IMG/VR virus record: IMGVR_UViG_3300030060_001866
Coordinates: 1 to 36,977 of that record
Direction: 5' to 3' (one strand)
Length of the DNA: 36,977 nt
DNA from: a virus
A model generated the notes under the pieces. That model saw only the letters and a program-made list of their open reading frames with translations. It had not been told where the DNA came from and searched no databases. Of this stretch, positions 23,901 to 31,082 are shown piece by piece (the stretch's first letter is position 1; every line of letters starts with the position of its first letter). The position numbers and the translations under genes are program-made.

Positions 23901-24636
23901 AAATGTACATGCTCCAATATATTACGACAAAGATAATACAAATTTTTACGCAAACCCAGGCGGCACATCTAAACTTAGTAGCATAGAAACTTTAGGAATT
24001 AAGATAAATACTATCACTAGTAATAACATGATGGGTTATCATACTAGTGCTAATTTTTCAAACCTATACGGTTATTTAGGTGTTGATGTTAATGGTAAGG
24101 TTGGTGTTATAGAAAAAGAAATTACGTTTAGTATCGAAGGTACTGGTTGGGTTGGTAGACACAGTAATCCAGTTAAACTGTTAGATGCACCAGGCGCTGA
24201 TAAAATGATTGTTGTTCAAGAAATAAACATATTAATAAACTACACCGCTCCAATAGGTATTGGTAGTAATGGTATTTGTAGAACTACTGACAATACAGCT
24301 TATGCTGTAGGTTTTTATCAAGGAAGTGGTACAAACGGAAACTTTACAGTTACAGGTGTTATGCCTAGAGCTACCATGCAATTTACAACAACTACTAATG
24401 ATAGAATAGTAAATAGAGATGTTCCTGTTGAAGGTACAAAATTATATCCTAATAAAGCTTTATATTGGAAAACAACTAGAGACGCTAGTTCTACTTTTGG
24501 TCAATACCCCGGAGCTCAACATATAGTTAAAGTTAGATACAGAATACTTGATGTATCTACAGAATTTACAGGAGCTTACGCTAGTGCGCAAAATATTAAC
24601 TCAAGTAGTATAACTAACATATCACAAGCGTTCTAG
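17914..24636 (+). CDS. giant tail fibre / receptor-binding protein (2240 aa)
   Basis: By far the largest gene. It is Ser/Thr/Asn/Gly-rich and built of modules. Seven copies of a (F/Y)YDSxxTxYYxxPxxT motif lie near residues 88, 1055, 1330, 1645, 1734, 1849 and 1999. Three (Y/H)xxGD(T/S)NTYFGF copies lie near 572, 849 and 1956. Several ALTLDTSQNATFAG-like copies lie between 211 and 497. A short N-terminal anchor reads MPKFLSDGHFVGSTTDVHIS. The last 200 residues form a distinct non-repetitive domain starting near EKEITFSIEGTGWVGR, probably the tip or trimerisation domain. There is no S74 autoproteolysis domain. It probably determines host range. Confidence 0.85.
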   Translation: MPKFLSDGHFVGSTTDVHISGVLNISGQDIGGVTSPSLYLGQLTNAYQAGMQSSVHLTMKTTNNAGNFYWYRGNSSVMYYSDALYVDKFVDKGDTSYYLDPGSTTISLDVRGRITRGSKTFGGGNGVYADTRLGIVNNGSLTSIVNASTYNDANFPDYGLVFIQGPSTSSYNVWSISPDGPAKGSDLNFIYQAQATNIHTQTPMLKLHGSTGNATFAGEITSGSQVTVDSNWVTNEGSLSIVHDQNTLGGIGIVANSVYKGGLIQRDGTSGDFMELTTYTSQPLKLRTNNTDALTLDTSQNATIAGNVTIGSDTNEQDFIVYGNDTGEKLMWDGSESRLVINHDTDDFGVGIFTVGSAQMTQPQLKIGRDASQYWGVYTEDRNSYLIHRQDETSGTMTTRFQQWDSNTSDLSGEWLWQSGDGTGASMTTALTLTQGGNATFLGEIKQSTRTTLHDNGTITWGSSNNFGELSWDGDYALYRGRSGKGIKLQTNGSTTALTLDTSQNATFAGTISSGAITSSASVIASGNSNSFGNTTTAALSATSGTFSASVTAAGNSNSFGATTFTGSLTMPNYIYHSGDTNTYFGFGGADYFNVVTGGSNAIIAHDNGAVYLYHSGSQKFQTMSTGVSVSGSQELKGTTSTGATSPKTELGGFITVPGAETSRMTYLTGVSENKLGGLYRKGSGAGYSLVSTKDGSTITSNWLENAFQANDNFSSLSSTTASTNLIIEITVPTMFHGSNAGIAFSNGAWRAKNVKIEVYDGTSWSTIYDVSNSDRSAHINYFSKGGTGVTKLKYTLTNFATTSCRISSIFANNYTGGNGVNAQLYDDNILYGDQTIQDGYSLYVPAYVYHTGDTNTYFGFENNDEYRIVIGGAEGIHINSSRIRINKHIEPSVDSNYDIGTSSLKFRKIYADTLYGDGSNLTNLPSGSSTTINNNADNRVITGSGTADTLEAESGLTFDGNDLTIVGSGTTTKRLYVSSDTDYGRAHIGRASLGKTAFDDHAGFSHIDHSSQTNYALLQNSSGDTFINTKTGQTTFFRVNNSTVGKYNSNGLYFPIYYDSNDTTYYSNPAGNSILNQISFGVPALGSNTKARFLSIEGNADASGEGSGRIFFTEHNSTDASKSKYGMSIGYRGGSTSIVGTDGNTWTGLSDIGNGQWGMWGHNNSAAGSLIMYGDRAATFIDFLGNDIKQAVLTSNVTGGSGLDAVSYTNLTNVPSSFTPAQHTQAFSTITSTPTTLSGYGITDAATSAQGTKADNALPKAGGTMTGDLNIGGIRIVSDNDGTDQGTAWIRSNSNYLVLNAVDGDHVYLNWDTGNGGGSGHVFVEDTIYAQKFYDRVDSNYYLHPGDTGASLNIAGRIEMADTKPIMWDNAQIRAEGNDLILDASTNTKISREVMDTDGQAIKGYTQNKATSSSWTNGNTSNQTGFYGGNFNGSEITTKWVNGPHGERTLAAETDGDTGNDYDGGYVKAINNLDINKAHLSIVYVKRISSAASGNVYHGTGAGTNQITNLSNTSNGNPYFQYHGASIFPQDVWCVSIGVIQANNDSNTDGSLYTGSSALQGVYRCDTGQKIANGHNAWKMGSAGSSLSNGIRFFHYYSTDANCKLQWAKPGFYEINGDEPSLSQILSAGASRGLHLNGGDIYSSKFYDSDNTSYYVDPASTSTSFVTQGDWRVPSGIAWSGEYTGGGKIQQHSNHWYLQSPDAGGVIFRNASGSNKFIFDFTPGDGTATGSWKAPIFYDSNDTTYYIDPGSTGTSGKFRQFVNIGDSSSYSTNSGSWGARLNVTDNVHARIDVAQDADSMQASWYAHTGHSGSYIGTVTDHHFYMMANNSVVMTLNSTGYAQAAGSMRAPIFYDSNDTAYYVNPSGGSVLNGDVHIKDPSTAGTSGRVRFGTNTSWNNQIGLESYWMLLGCNQNEGFKFRDSSSNMLLQLNGGNSSSGNGTLSATFAGELYIPSYIRHVGDSNTYFGFNGADSWKLHLGGGDRFVVNTSEFTSNLNVHAPIYYDKDNTNFYANPGGTSKLSSIETLGIKINTITSNNMMGYHTSANFSNLYGYLGVDVNGKVGVIEKEITFSIEGTGWVGRHSNPVKLLDAPGADKMIVVQEINILINYTAPIGIGSNGICRTTDNTAYAVGFYQGSGTNGNFTVTGVMPRATMQFTTTTNDRIVNRDVPVEGTKLYPNKALYWKTTRDASSTFGQYPGAQHIVKVRYRILDVSTEFTGAYASAQNINSSSITNISQAF

Positions 24637-24695
24637 GTAAAAAGTGTGAAAATAGCGTAATAATATAAACATAGAAATAACTTAAAATTAAAATT

Positions 24696-25076
24696 ATGGC
24701 AATTACTTATACATGGAAAATTACGGGTGTTAAAAAAGCACCATCACTAGACGGTTTGTCTAATGTAATAACTCACGTAAATTTTGATTACACAGGTTCA
24801 AAAGGATCTGGTGCTAGTAAAAAAGAATCAACATTTCATGGTGCATGTCCTGTTGGTGCTCCTGATTCAGAAAGCTTTATTGATATTGATAAAGTAACAG
24901 AAGCAAATGTTATTGAGTGGGCTAAAGCAAATCACCCAGTTGATCACATGAACGAAGTTATAGGAAAAAAGATAGCAGAAATGGAAGCTCCTACAAATGT
25001 AGTAGTTGATTCTACTGAATTATCTTGGCTACCTGTAGCTGAAACACCTGAAGGCGAACAACCATCAGGAGAATAA
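24696..25076 (+). CDS. conserved phage protein, DUF7936-like (126 aa)
   Basis: Starts MAITYTWKITGVKKAPSLDG. A W-K-I-x-x-(V/M)-x-x-x-P-S-x-D-G-L-x-x-V opening, then VNFDYTGSKGSG and NHPVDHMNEVIGKKIAEMEA, is a pattern I recall in many marine phages next to fibre genes. It is probably a small virion or fibre-assembly protein; no enzyme motif is visible. The tail is acidic and Pro-rich (PEGEQPSGE). Confidence 0.65.
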   Translation: MAITYTWKITGVKKAPSLDGLSNVITHVNFDYTGSKGSGASKKESTFHGACPVGAPDSESFIDIDKVTEANVIEWAKANHPVDHMNEVIGKKIAEMEAPTNVVVDSTELSWLPVAETPEGEQPSGE

Positions 25077-25102
25077 ATATTTTTTAACTTAAATTAAATA
25101 AA

Positions 25103-25390
25103 ATGGCAAAAGATGTAAAAATAGAGGACATCGCTCAAGATGTAAACAAGATTACTGATGAAGAACTTAAATTAGTTCAAGAAAAAGTAGGTAAAATAAA
25201 TCAAGTTCAAATGACAGTTGGTGGTTTAGAGGCTCAAAAACATATAGCTCTACACCAAATAACTAATCTACAAGAAGAACTACAAGTAGTCCAAAAAACA
25301 CTAGAAGACAAATACGGAAAAGTATCTGTTAACTTACAAACTGGTGAAATTACTGAAATACCAGAAGATGAGACTGATAAGAAAGATTAG
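25103..25390 (+). CDS. coiled-coil phage protein (95 aa)
   Basis: Residues 15-75 form an almost unbroken amphipathic helix (DEELKLVQEKVGKINQVQMT, then GGLEAQKHIALHQITNLQEE), resembling a prefoldin-like hairpin with a Gly-Gly turn. The end is K-Y-G-K-V-S-V-N-L-Q-T-G-E-I, a motif common in marine phages. An assembly chaperone or scaffold role is likely but unproven. The following gene starts within its last codons. Confidence 0.65.
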   Translation: MAKDVKIEDIAQDVNKITDEELKLVQEKVGKINQVQMTVGGLEAQKHIALHQITNLQEELQVVQKTLEDKYGKVSVNLQTGEITEIPEDETDKKD

Positions 25391-25586
25391 TGTAGGTAAA
25401 GACTACAAAAATGAAGCAATGCATTACTCCGTGAGCCAAGAGGTTTACGGAGGACATGTAATTGAGTCTATTGTAGAAGAAGACGATAAGTTTACTATAT
25501 ACATTAAGAAAAACAAAGAGTTAATGCCTTGGAAAGATTTTAATAAAAACATGGCTATATCTGTTGAATATAATTTAGAGTATTAA
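25368..25586 (+). CDS. small conserved phage protein (72 aa)
   Basis: I start at MRLIRKISVGKDYKNEAMHY, overlapping the previous gene by 23 nt. The frame allows eight more codons upstream, but this start resembles a family I recall, opening M-R-x-I-R-x-I-S-V-G-x-D-Y-K-N. It contains VYGGHVIESIVEEDDKFTIY and MPWKDFNKNMAISVEYN, a beta-rich small protein of unknown function. Confidence 0.6.
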   Translation: MRLIRKISVGKDYKNEAMHYSVSQEVYGGHVIESIVEEDDKFTIYIKKNKELMPWKDFNKNMAISVEYNLEY

Positions 25587-26188
25587 TGAAAAGTGTTTTA
25601 TATTTTATAGTAAAACCTTTAAACAAAAACAGATATAATAACAAAAAGAAAATAGGTGATAAAGAGCTTATATTAAACACTGAAAACTTTGAGCATAAGT
25701 TTGTTAATAGACATGCTGAAGTTGTAGAAGTGCCTAATTTAGGTAGCACACCTATAAAAAAAGGTGACACTGTTATAGTTCATCATAATGTTTTTAGAAG
25801 GTGGAACGATATTAAAGGCAACGAAAAGAATAGTAAATCATATTATAAAGATGATATGTATTTTGTTCATGACGAGCAAATATTTCTATACAAAGGCAAC
25901 GACAATGTATGGAAAGCAAACAGAACGTTTTGTTTTGTGAAACCAATTAAATCAAGTAATATTTTTAGTGTTGATAAAGAAAAACCACTTGTTGGTATTT
26001 TAAAATACGCTGACGATTTTTTAATAGAAAATGGATTAAAGCATGGTGATTTAGTTGGTCACAAACCAAACACTGAATATGAGTTTGTTATAGATGATCA
26101 GAAGTTATATAGAATTTTTAGTAACTCAATAACTGTAAAATATGAACACCAAGGAAAAGAAGAAGAATATAATCCAAGCTGGATATAG
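25586..26188 (+). CDS. possible tandem GroES-like barrel protein (200 aa)
   Basis: Two halves share the GroES strand plan. First, NRHAEVVEVPNLGSTPIKKG then DTVIVHHNVFRRW and, after a loop, YFVHDEQIFLYKG (about 43-118). Second, KPLVGILKYADDFLIENGLK then HGDLVGHKPNTEYEFVIDDQ and LYRIFSNSITVKYE (about 134-190). Each has the V-x-x-(V/L) strand, a G-D-x-V turn and a closing D-Q-I/KLYRI-like strand, but no mobile loop GG-IVL. Phages carry this family next to head genes. A co-chaperonin or head-completion role is inference. It overlaps the next gene by 47 nt. Confidence 0.5.
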   Translation: MKSVLYFIVKPLNKNRYNNKKKIGDKELILNTENFEHKFVNRHAEVVEVPNLGSTPIKKGDTVIVHHNVFRRWNDIKGNEKNSKSYYKDDMYFVHDEQIFLYKGNDNVWKANRTFCFVKPIKSSNIFSVDKEKPLVGILKYADDFLIENGLKHGDLVGHKPNTEYEFVIDDQKLYRIFSNSITVKYEHQGKEEEYNPSWI

Positions 26189-26414
26189 AGCTGTAGATGA
26201 ATTAATTAAAGTTGCTAAAGAACCTATAGTTGAAACTGAAGATGACATATCAGCTGATAGATTAAAAAACGCAGCTGCTACTAAAAAGCTAGCTATATTT
26301 GATGCTTTTGAAATACTTAATCGTATTGAAGAAGAAAAAGCTATAATCGAAAATAAACCTATTGAAAAACAAAATAAAAGTTTTTCTGGTTTTGCTGAAA
26401 GAAATTCTAGATAA
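26142..26414 (+). CDS. putative small terminase subunit (90 aa)
   Basis: Starts MNTKEKKKNIIQAGYRAVDE, helical throughout, with an ADRLKNAAATKKLAIFDAFE segment and an acidic helical end. It lies directly before the large terminase, its stop abutting that ATG, the usual place of the small subunit that recognises phage DNA. I recall similar short proteins in flavobacterial phages, but no DNA-binding motif is certain. It overlaps the upstream gene by 47 nt in another frame. Confidence 0.5.
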   Translation: MNTKEKKKNIIQAGYRAVDELIKVAKEPIVETEDDISADRLKNAAATKKLAIFDAFEILNRIEEEKAIIENKPIEKQNKSFSGFAERNSR

Positions 26415-28628
26415 ATGTATAATCAAGATTTATATAAGGTAGTTAATCATATAAAAACTAACACTATAAATAGATTAAACAAGTCTAAAAAGTGGAAGTA
26501 TGGATATAACAAAGAGCATGATGTTGTTGTTATATCTAAAACAGGTATGATAGGTGAGATATACGAAATACAAAATTTAAAAATAGCTTTACCTAAACAA
26601 CCTAAAAAAATACATAAGTTTGACAATAATACTTGGCAACCTTTTGAGTATCCAAAACAATTAAATAGAATAAAAACAATATTTGATTGGAGGGATTATC
26701 CTCAAGAATTTAAAAATGAATACATAGATTATATTGAAGGTGAATTTACAAAAAGAGAACAAGGGTTTTGGTTTTATAATAAAGATAAACCTACTTATAT
26801 TACTGGCACTCACTATATGTACTTGCAGTGGTCCAAGATTGATGTTGGGAAACCAGACTTTCGAGAAGCAAATAGATTATTCTACATTTTCTGGGAAGCT
26901 TGCAAAGCGGATACCAGATGTTACGGAATGTGCTATCTTAAAAATAGAAGATCTGGGTTCTCCTTTATGGCATCAGGGGAAGCTGTTAATATGGCAACCA
27001 TATCAAGCGATGCTAGGTTTGGAATATTATCCAAGTCTGGGCCCGATGCAAAAAAGATGTTTACTGATAAAGTCGTTCCAATATCCGTTAACTATCCGTT
27101 CTTTTTCAAACCGATACAAGATGGTATGGATCGACCAAAAACTGAGCTTGCCTATCGTGTACCCGCATCCAAACTTACTAGGCGGAACATCACGAGTACG
27201 AGTGAAAGGCCCGAGGAGCTCGCGGGATTGGACACTACCATCGATTGGAAGAACACAGGTGACAACTCCTACGACGGAGAGAAGCTTAAACTCCTCGTCC
27301 ATGATGAATCAGGTAAATGGGAGAGGCCGAACAACATCCTCAACAACTGGAGGGTCACGAAAACAACGTTAAGATTAGGTAGTAGAATTATTGGTAAGTG
27401 TATGATGGGTTCAACTAGCAACGCTTTAGATAAAGGTGGTGCTAATTTTAAAAAAATATATAAAAACTCTGATGTTACAAAAAGAAACCGCAATGGACAG
27501 ACTAGCTCGGGATTATATAGTTTGTTCATACCTATGGAATGGAACTACGAAGGATTCATTGATTCTTATGGACTACCTGTATTCGATACGCCAACGCAAG
27601 AAGTTGAAGGACCGCATGGTGATTATATAGATATAGGTGTTATAGATCATTGGCAAAATGAAGTTGATGGTTTAAAAAACGATGGAGACGCTTTAAATGA
27701 ATTTTATAGACAATTTCCAAGAACTGAAGAACATGCTTTCAGAGATGAAACTAAAAATAGTATATTTAATTTAGCTAAAATATACGAACAAATAGATTAT
27801 AACGAAGAAGTTGGTTCTGCTAACAATATAACAACTGGTAATTTTCAGTGGGTTAACGGTGTAAAAGATACTAAAGTTATATTTTATCCAGATAAAAACG
27901 GAAGGTTTAATATATCTTGGACACCACCTGTTAATATACAAAATAATGTTTTTGTAAAAAACGGTGTTAAATATCCAGGTAATGAACACGTAGGTGCTTT
28001 TGGCTGTGACAGTTATGATATATCAGGAACAGTTGATGGCAAAGGTTCTAAAGGAGCTTTACACGGTTTAACAAAGTTTAGCATGGAAAACGCTCCACCT
28101 AGTCAATTTTTCTTAGAATATATAGCTAGACCAGCTACTGCTGAAATGTTTTTTGAAGATGTTTTAATGTCGCTTGTATTTTATGGCATGCCGATATTAG
28201 CAGAAAACAATAAACCTAGATTATTATACTATTTAAGAAGAAGAGGTTATAGAGGGTTTAGTATGAATAGACCAGATAAAATTTGGAATAAATTATCTGT
28301 AACTGAAAAAGAAATAGGTGGTATACCAAACTCAAGTGAGGATATAAAACAAGCTCATGCTGCCGCTATAGAGATGTATATACAAGAGCATGTTGGTTTT
28401 AAAAATACTGGACCAGGTAGTATGTATTTTACTAATACACTACAAGACTGGTCTAAGTTTGATATAAATAATAGAACTAAATTTGATGCTACAATAAGCT
28501 CAGGTTTAGCAATAATGGCATGTAATAGACATCTATACGCGCCTAATCAAAATGTACAAAAAAGAAAATTAGATTTAAAAATAGCAAGGTACGAAAATAA
28601 AGGAACTTTGTCTAAATTAATAACTTAA
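26415..28628 (+). CDS. terL: terminase large subunit
   Basis: 737 aa, the size usual in crAss-like and related phages. The ATPase part has a deviant Walker A KNRRSGFS (176-183), Walker B LLVHDE (293-298) with catalytic Glu, and a coupling motif GSTSNALDKGG (332-342). The nuclease half has GAFGCDSYDISG (527-538), an RNase H-like first Asp, followed by AEMFFEDVLMSLVFYGMPIL. It cuts and pumps phage DNA into proheads through the portal encoded next. Codons for about residues 136-317 (26820-27365) differ sharply from the rest of the gene (CTC, CGG, AGG, ATC, GTC in place of TTA, AGA, ATA, GTT). Confidence 0.93.
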   Translation: MYNQDLYKVVNHIKTNTINRLNKSKKWKYGYNKEHDVVVISKTGMIGEIYEIQNLKIALPKQPKKIHKFDNNTWQPFEYPKQLNRIKTIFDWRDYPQEFKNEYIDYIEGEFTKREQGFWFYNKDKPTYITGTHYMYLQWSKIDVGKPDFREANRLFYIFWEACKADTRCYGMCYLKNRRSGFSFMASGEAVNMATISSDARFGILSKSGPDAKKMFTDKVVPISVNYPFFFKPIQDGMDRPKTELAYRVPASKLTRRNITSTSERPEELAGLDTTIDWKNTGDNSYDGEKLKLLVHDESGKWERPNNILNNWRVTKTTLRLGSRIIGKCMMGSTSNALDKGGANFKKIYKNSDVTKRNRNGQTSSGLYSLFIPMEWNYEGFIDSYGLPVFDTPTQEVEGPHGDYIDIGVIDHWQNEVDGLKNDGDALNEFYRQFPRTEEHAFRDETKNSIFNLAKIYEQIDYNEEVGSANNITTGNFQWVNGVKDTKVIFYPDKNGRFNISWTPPVNIQNNVFVKNGVKYPGNEHVGAFGCDSYDISGTVDGKGSKGALHGLTKFSMENAPPSQFFLEYIARPATAEMFFEDVLMSLVFYGMPILAENNKPRLLYYLRRRGYRGFSMNRPDKIWNKLSVTEKEIGGIPNSSEDIKQAHAAAIEMYIQEHVGFKNTGPGSMYFTNTLQDWSKFDINNRTKFDATISSGLAIMACNRHLYAPNQNVQKRKLDLKIARYENKGTLSKLIT

Positions 28629-28632
28629 CAAT

Positions 28633-31056
28633 ATGGCTGAATCAATAACAAAAGATTATTTTCCTAGTCAAGTAGCTCCAGATCTTGAAAAAGTAACTGA
28701 AGAGTACGGATTAAAAGTAGCTAAAGCTATAGAAAGAGAATGGTTTATAAGAGATGGCGCCACCTATAGATTTGCTAGTAATCAAGATACTTTTCATAGA
28801 TTAAGATTATATGCTAGAGGTGAACAGTCTGTGCAAAAATATAAAGACGAGTTATCTATAAATGGTGACCTTAGCTACTTAAATTTAGATTGGAAGCCAG
28901 TTCCTATAATACCTAAGTTTGTAGACATAGTTGTAAATGGTATATCAGAAAGAGTTTACGATATAAAAGCTTTTGCTCAAGATCCAAATGGTGTAAAGAA
29001 AAGAACTAAATACATGGAAGGTTTAATGATCGATATGGAAAATCGTGAGTTAAATAATCAAACAATGGAAATGTTTGGTGTAAATGTTTTACAAAATCCT
29101 GTAGATAAAATACCAGAAAGTACAGAAGAACTAGAAGTTCACATGCAGTTAGATTATAAGCAAGCTGTAGAAATAGCAGAAGAACAAGCTATAAATACTT
29201 TATTAGAAGGTAATAAGTATGAGTTAACTAGAAAAAGATTTTATTATGATTTAACCGTTTTAGGTATTGGAGCTGTTAAAACAACATTTAATACATCAGA
29301 AGGTGTAGTTGTTGATTACGTTGATCCAGCAAATATGGTTTACTCATATACTGAGTCTCCTTATTTTGAAGATGTATATTATGTTGGTGAAGTTAAAACA
29401 GTACCAATAAACGAATTAGTAAAAGAGTTTCCTAATTTATCACTAGATGAACTAGAAGAAATATCTGCACAAAGTATGAAAAGAGCTGGTTATTATAACG
29501 TAGCTCAACTTCATGAAGATGTAGATAAAAACCAAATACAGATATTGTATTTTAATTATAAGACTTTTTCTAAAGAAGTATATAAGGTAAAAGATACAGC
29601 AACTGGTGCTAGTAAAATATTAGTTAAAGATGATACTTTTAACCCTATAGTAAACGATGCGTTAGAGCAAAGATTTGGTAAGTTAGAAAGAGAAATTGAA
29701 GTTTTATATGAAGGAGCTTTAGTTTTAGGAACTAATAAAATATTAAAGTGGGAGTTAGCTAAAAACATGATGAGACCTAAGAGTGATTACACTAAGGTTA
29801 AAATGAATTATTCTATAGTTGCTCCACGTATGTATAAGGGTAAAATAGAATCACTTGTTAGTAGAATAACTGGTTTTGCTGACATGATACAGTTAACGCA
29901 TTTAAAATTACAACAAGTAATGTCTCGTATGGTACCAGATGGTATATACATGGATGCTGATGGTTTAGCTGAAATAGATTTAGGTAACGGTACAAACTAT
30001 AATCCACAAGAAGCATTAAATATGTTTTTCCAAACTGGTTCTGTTATAGGTAGATCAATGACTGCTGATGGTGATATGAATCCAGGTAAAATACCTATAC
30101 AAGAAATAGCTAGTGGTAACGGTGGTGGTAAACTACAAAGTTTAATAAGCACATATAATTATTATTTACAAATGATAAGAGATGTGACCGGTTTAAACGA
30201 AGCTAGAGACGCTAGTACACCTGATAAAAATGCTTTAGTAGGTATACAAAAAATTGCAGCTGCAAATAGTAACACAGCTACAAGACATATATTACAAGCT
30301 GGTTTATATTTAACTTCAGAGGTTGCTGAAGCTTTATCATTAAGAATATCAGACATTATAGAGTATTCACCTACAAGAGATGCTTTTATACAATCATTAG
30401 GTGCTCATAATGTAGCTACATTAAAAGAAATGTCAGAGTTACATTTATATGATTTTGGTATATTTTTAGATTTAGAACCAGACGAAGAAGAAAAACAAAT
30501 GCTTGAAAACAATATTCAAGCAGCGTTAGCTCAACAAGGTATAGAGCTTGAAGATGCTATTGATTTGCGTATGATAAAAAATGTTAAACTTGCTAATCAA
30601 GTTTTAAAGTTAAGACGTAAAAAGAAAATAAAGAAGGATCAAGAAATGGCTCAGCAAAATATAAAAGCTCAAGCCGATGCCAACGCACAAGCTCAACAAG
30701 TTGCAGCGCAAGCTGAAATACAAAAACAACAAGCTATGACTAAAATGCAAGATGATTTGAATAAATCAAAATCAGTTTTAGAAAAGCAAAAAATATTAGA
30801 CGAAGTTGCTGCTAAAAAAGAGCTTATGACATATGAGTTTGAATTAAACATGAAGATGAAACAAATGGAAACTGATATTGTTCAAGCTAAAGATTCTTTA
30901 AAAGAAGATAGAAAAGATAATAGAGTTAGACTTCAGGGTGAAGAACAAAGACTAACTAAAGAAAAAAATACTGCTAAAAACCTTAAAGGTTTTGAATCAG
31001 CAGGTAATGATACACTAGGTAGCGGATTTAATTTAGAAGCATTCGAACCTAGGTAA
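28633..31056 (+). CDS. portal protein
   Basis: 807 aa, the usual length of crAss-like portals. Conserved blocks I recognise are LNLDWKPVPIIPKFVDIVVN, DYVDPANMVYSYTESPYFED, and MIRDVTGLNEARDASTPDKN followed by ALVGIQKIAAANSNTATRHI. The C-terminal 170 residues are coiled-coil and Gln/Ala/Lys-rich (QQNIKAQADANAQAQQVA), the likely barrel. It forms the dodecameric ring at one capsid vertex through which TerL packages DNA, and binds the neck proteins encoded downstream. It starts 4 nt after the terL stop. Confidence 0.9.
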   Translation: MAESITKDYFPSQVAPDLEKVTEEYGLKVAKAIEREWFIRDGATYRFASNQDTFHRLRLYARGEQSVQKYKDELSINGDLSYLNLDWKPVPIIPKFVDIVVNGISERVYDIKAFAQDPNGVKKRTKYMEGLMIDMENRELNNQTMEMFGVNVLQNPVDKIPESTEELEVHMQLDYKQAVEIAEEQAINTLLEGNKYELTRKRFYYDLTVLGIGAVKTTFNTSEGVVVDYVDPANMVYSYTESPYFEDVYYVGEVKTVPINELVKEFPNLSLDELEEISAQSMKRAGYYNVAQLHEDVDKNQIQILYFNYKTFSKEVYKVKDTATGASKILVKDDTFNPIVNDALEQRFGKLEREIEVLYEGALVLGTNKILKWELAKNMMRPKSDYTKVKMNYSIVAPRMYKGKIESLVSRITGFADMIQLTHLKLQQVMSRMVPDGIYMDADGLAEIDLGNGTNYNPQEALNMFFQTGSVIGRSMTADGDMNPGKIPIQEIASGNGGGKLQSLISTYNYYLQMIRDVTGLNEARDASTPDKNALVGIQKIAAANSNTATRHILQAGLYLTSEVAEALSLRISDIIEYSPTRDAFIQSLGAHNVATLKEMSELHLYDFGIFLDLEPDEEEKQMLENNIQAALAQQGIELEDAIDLRMIKNVKLANQVLKLRRKKKIKKDQEMAQQNIKAQADANAQAQQVAAQAEIQKQQAMTKMQDDLNKSKSVLEKQKILDEVAAKKELMTYEFELNMKMKQMETDIVQAKDSLKEDRKDNRVRLQGEEQRLTKEKNTAKNLKGFESAGNDTLGSGFNLEAFEPR

Positions 31057-31082
31057 TTTGTTTAATTTTATAATATTATATT

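Noticed and set aside
17914-24636. S74-type self-cleaving fibre chaperone
   Set aside because: The C-terminus ends in a beta-rich domain without the Ser-Lys S74 motif.
26734-27372. 212-codon plus-strand frame and 91-codon minus-strand frame inside terL
   Set aside because: Shadow frames that open because of the changed codon usage of the patch; the terL frame keeps all its motifs.
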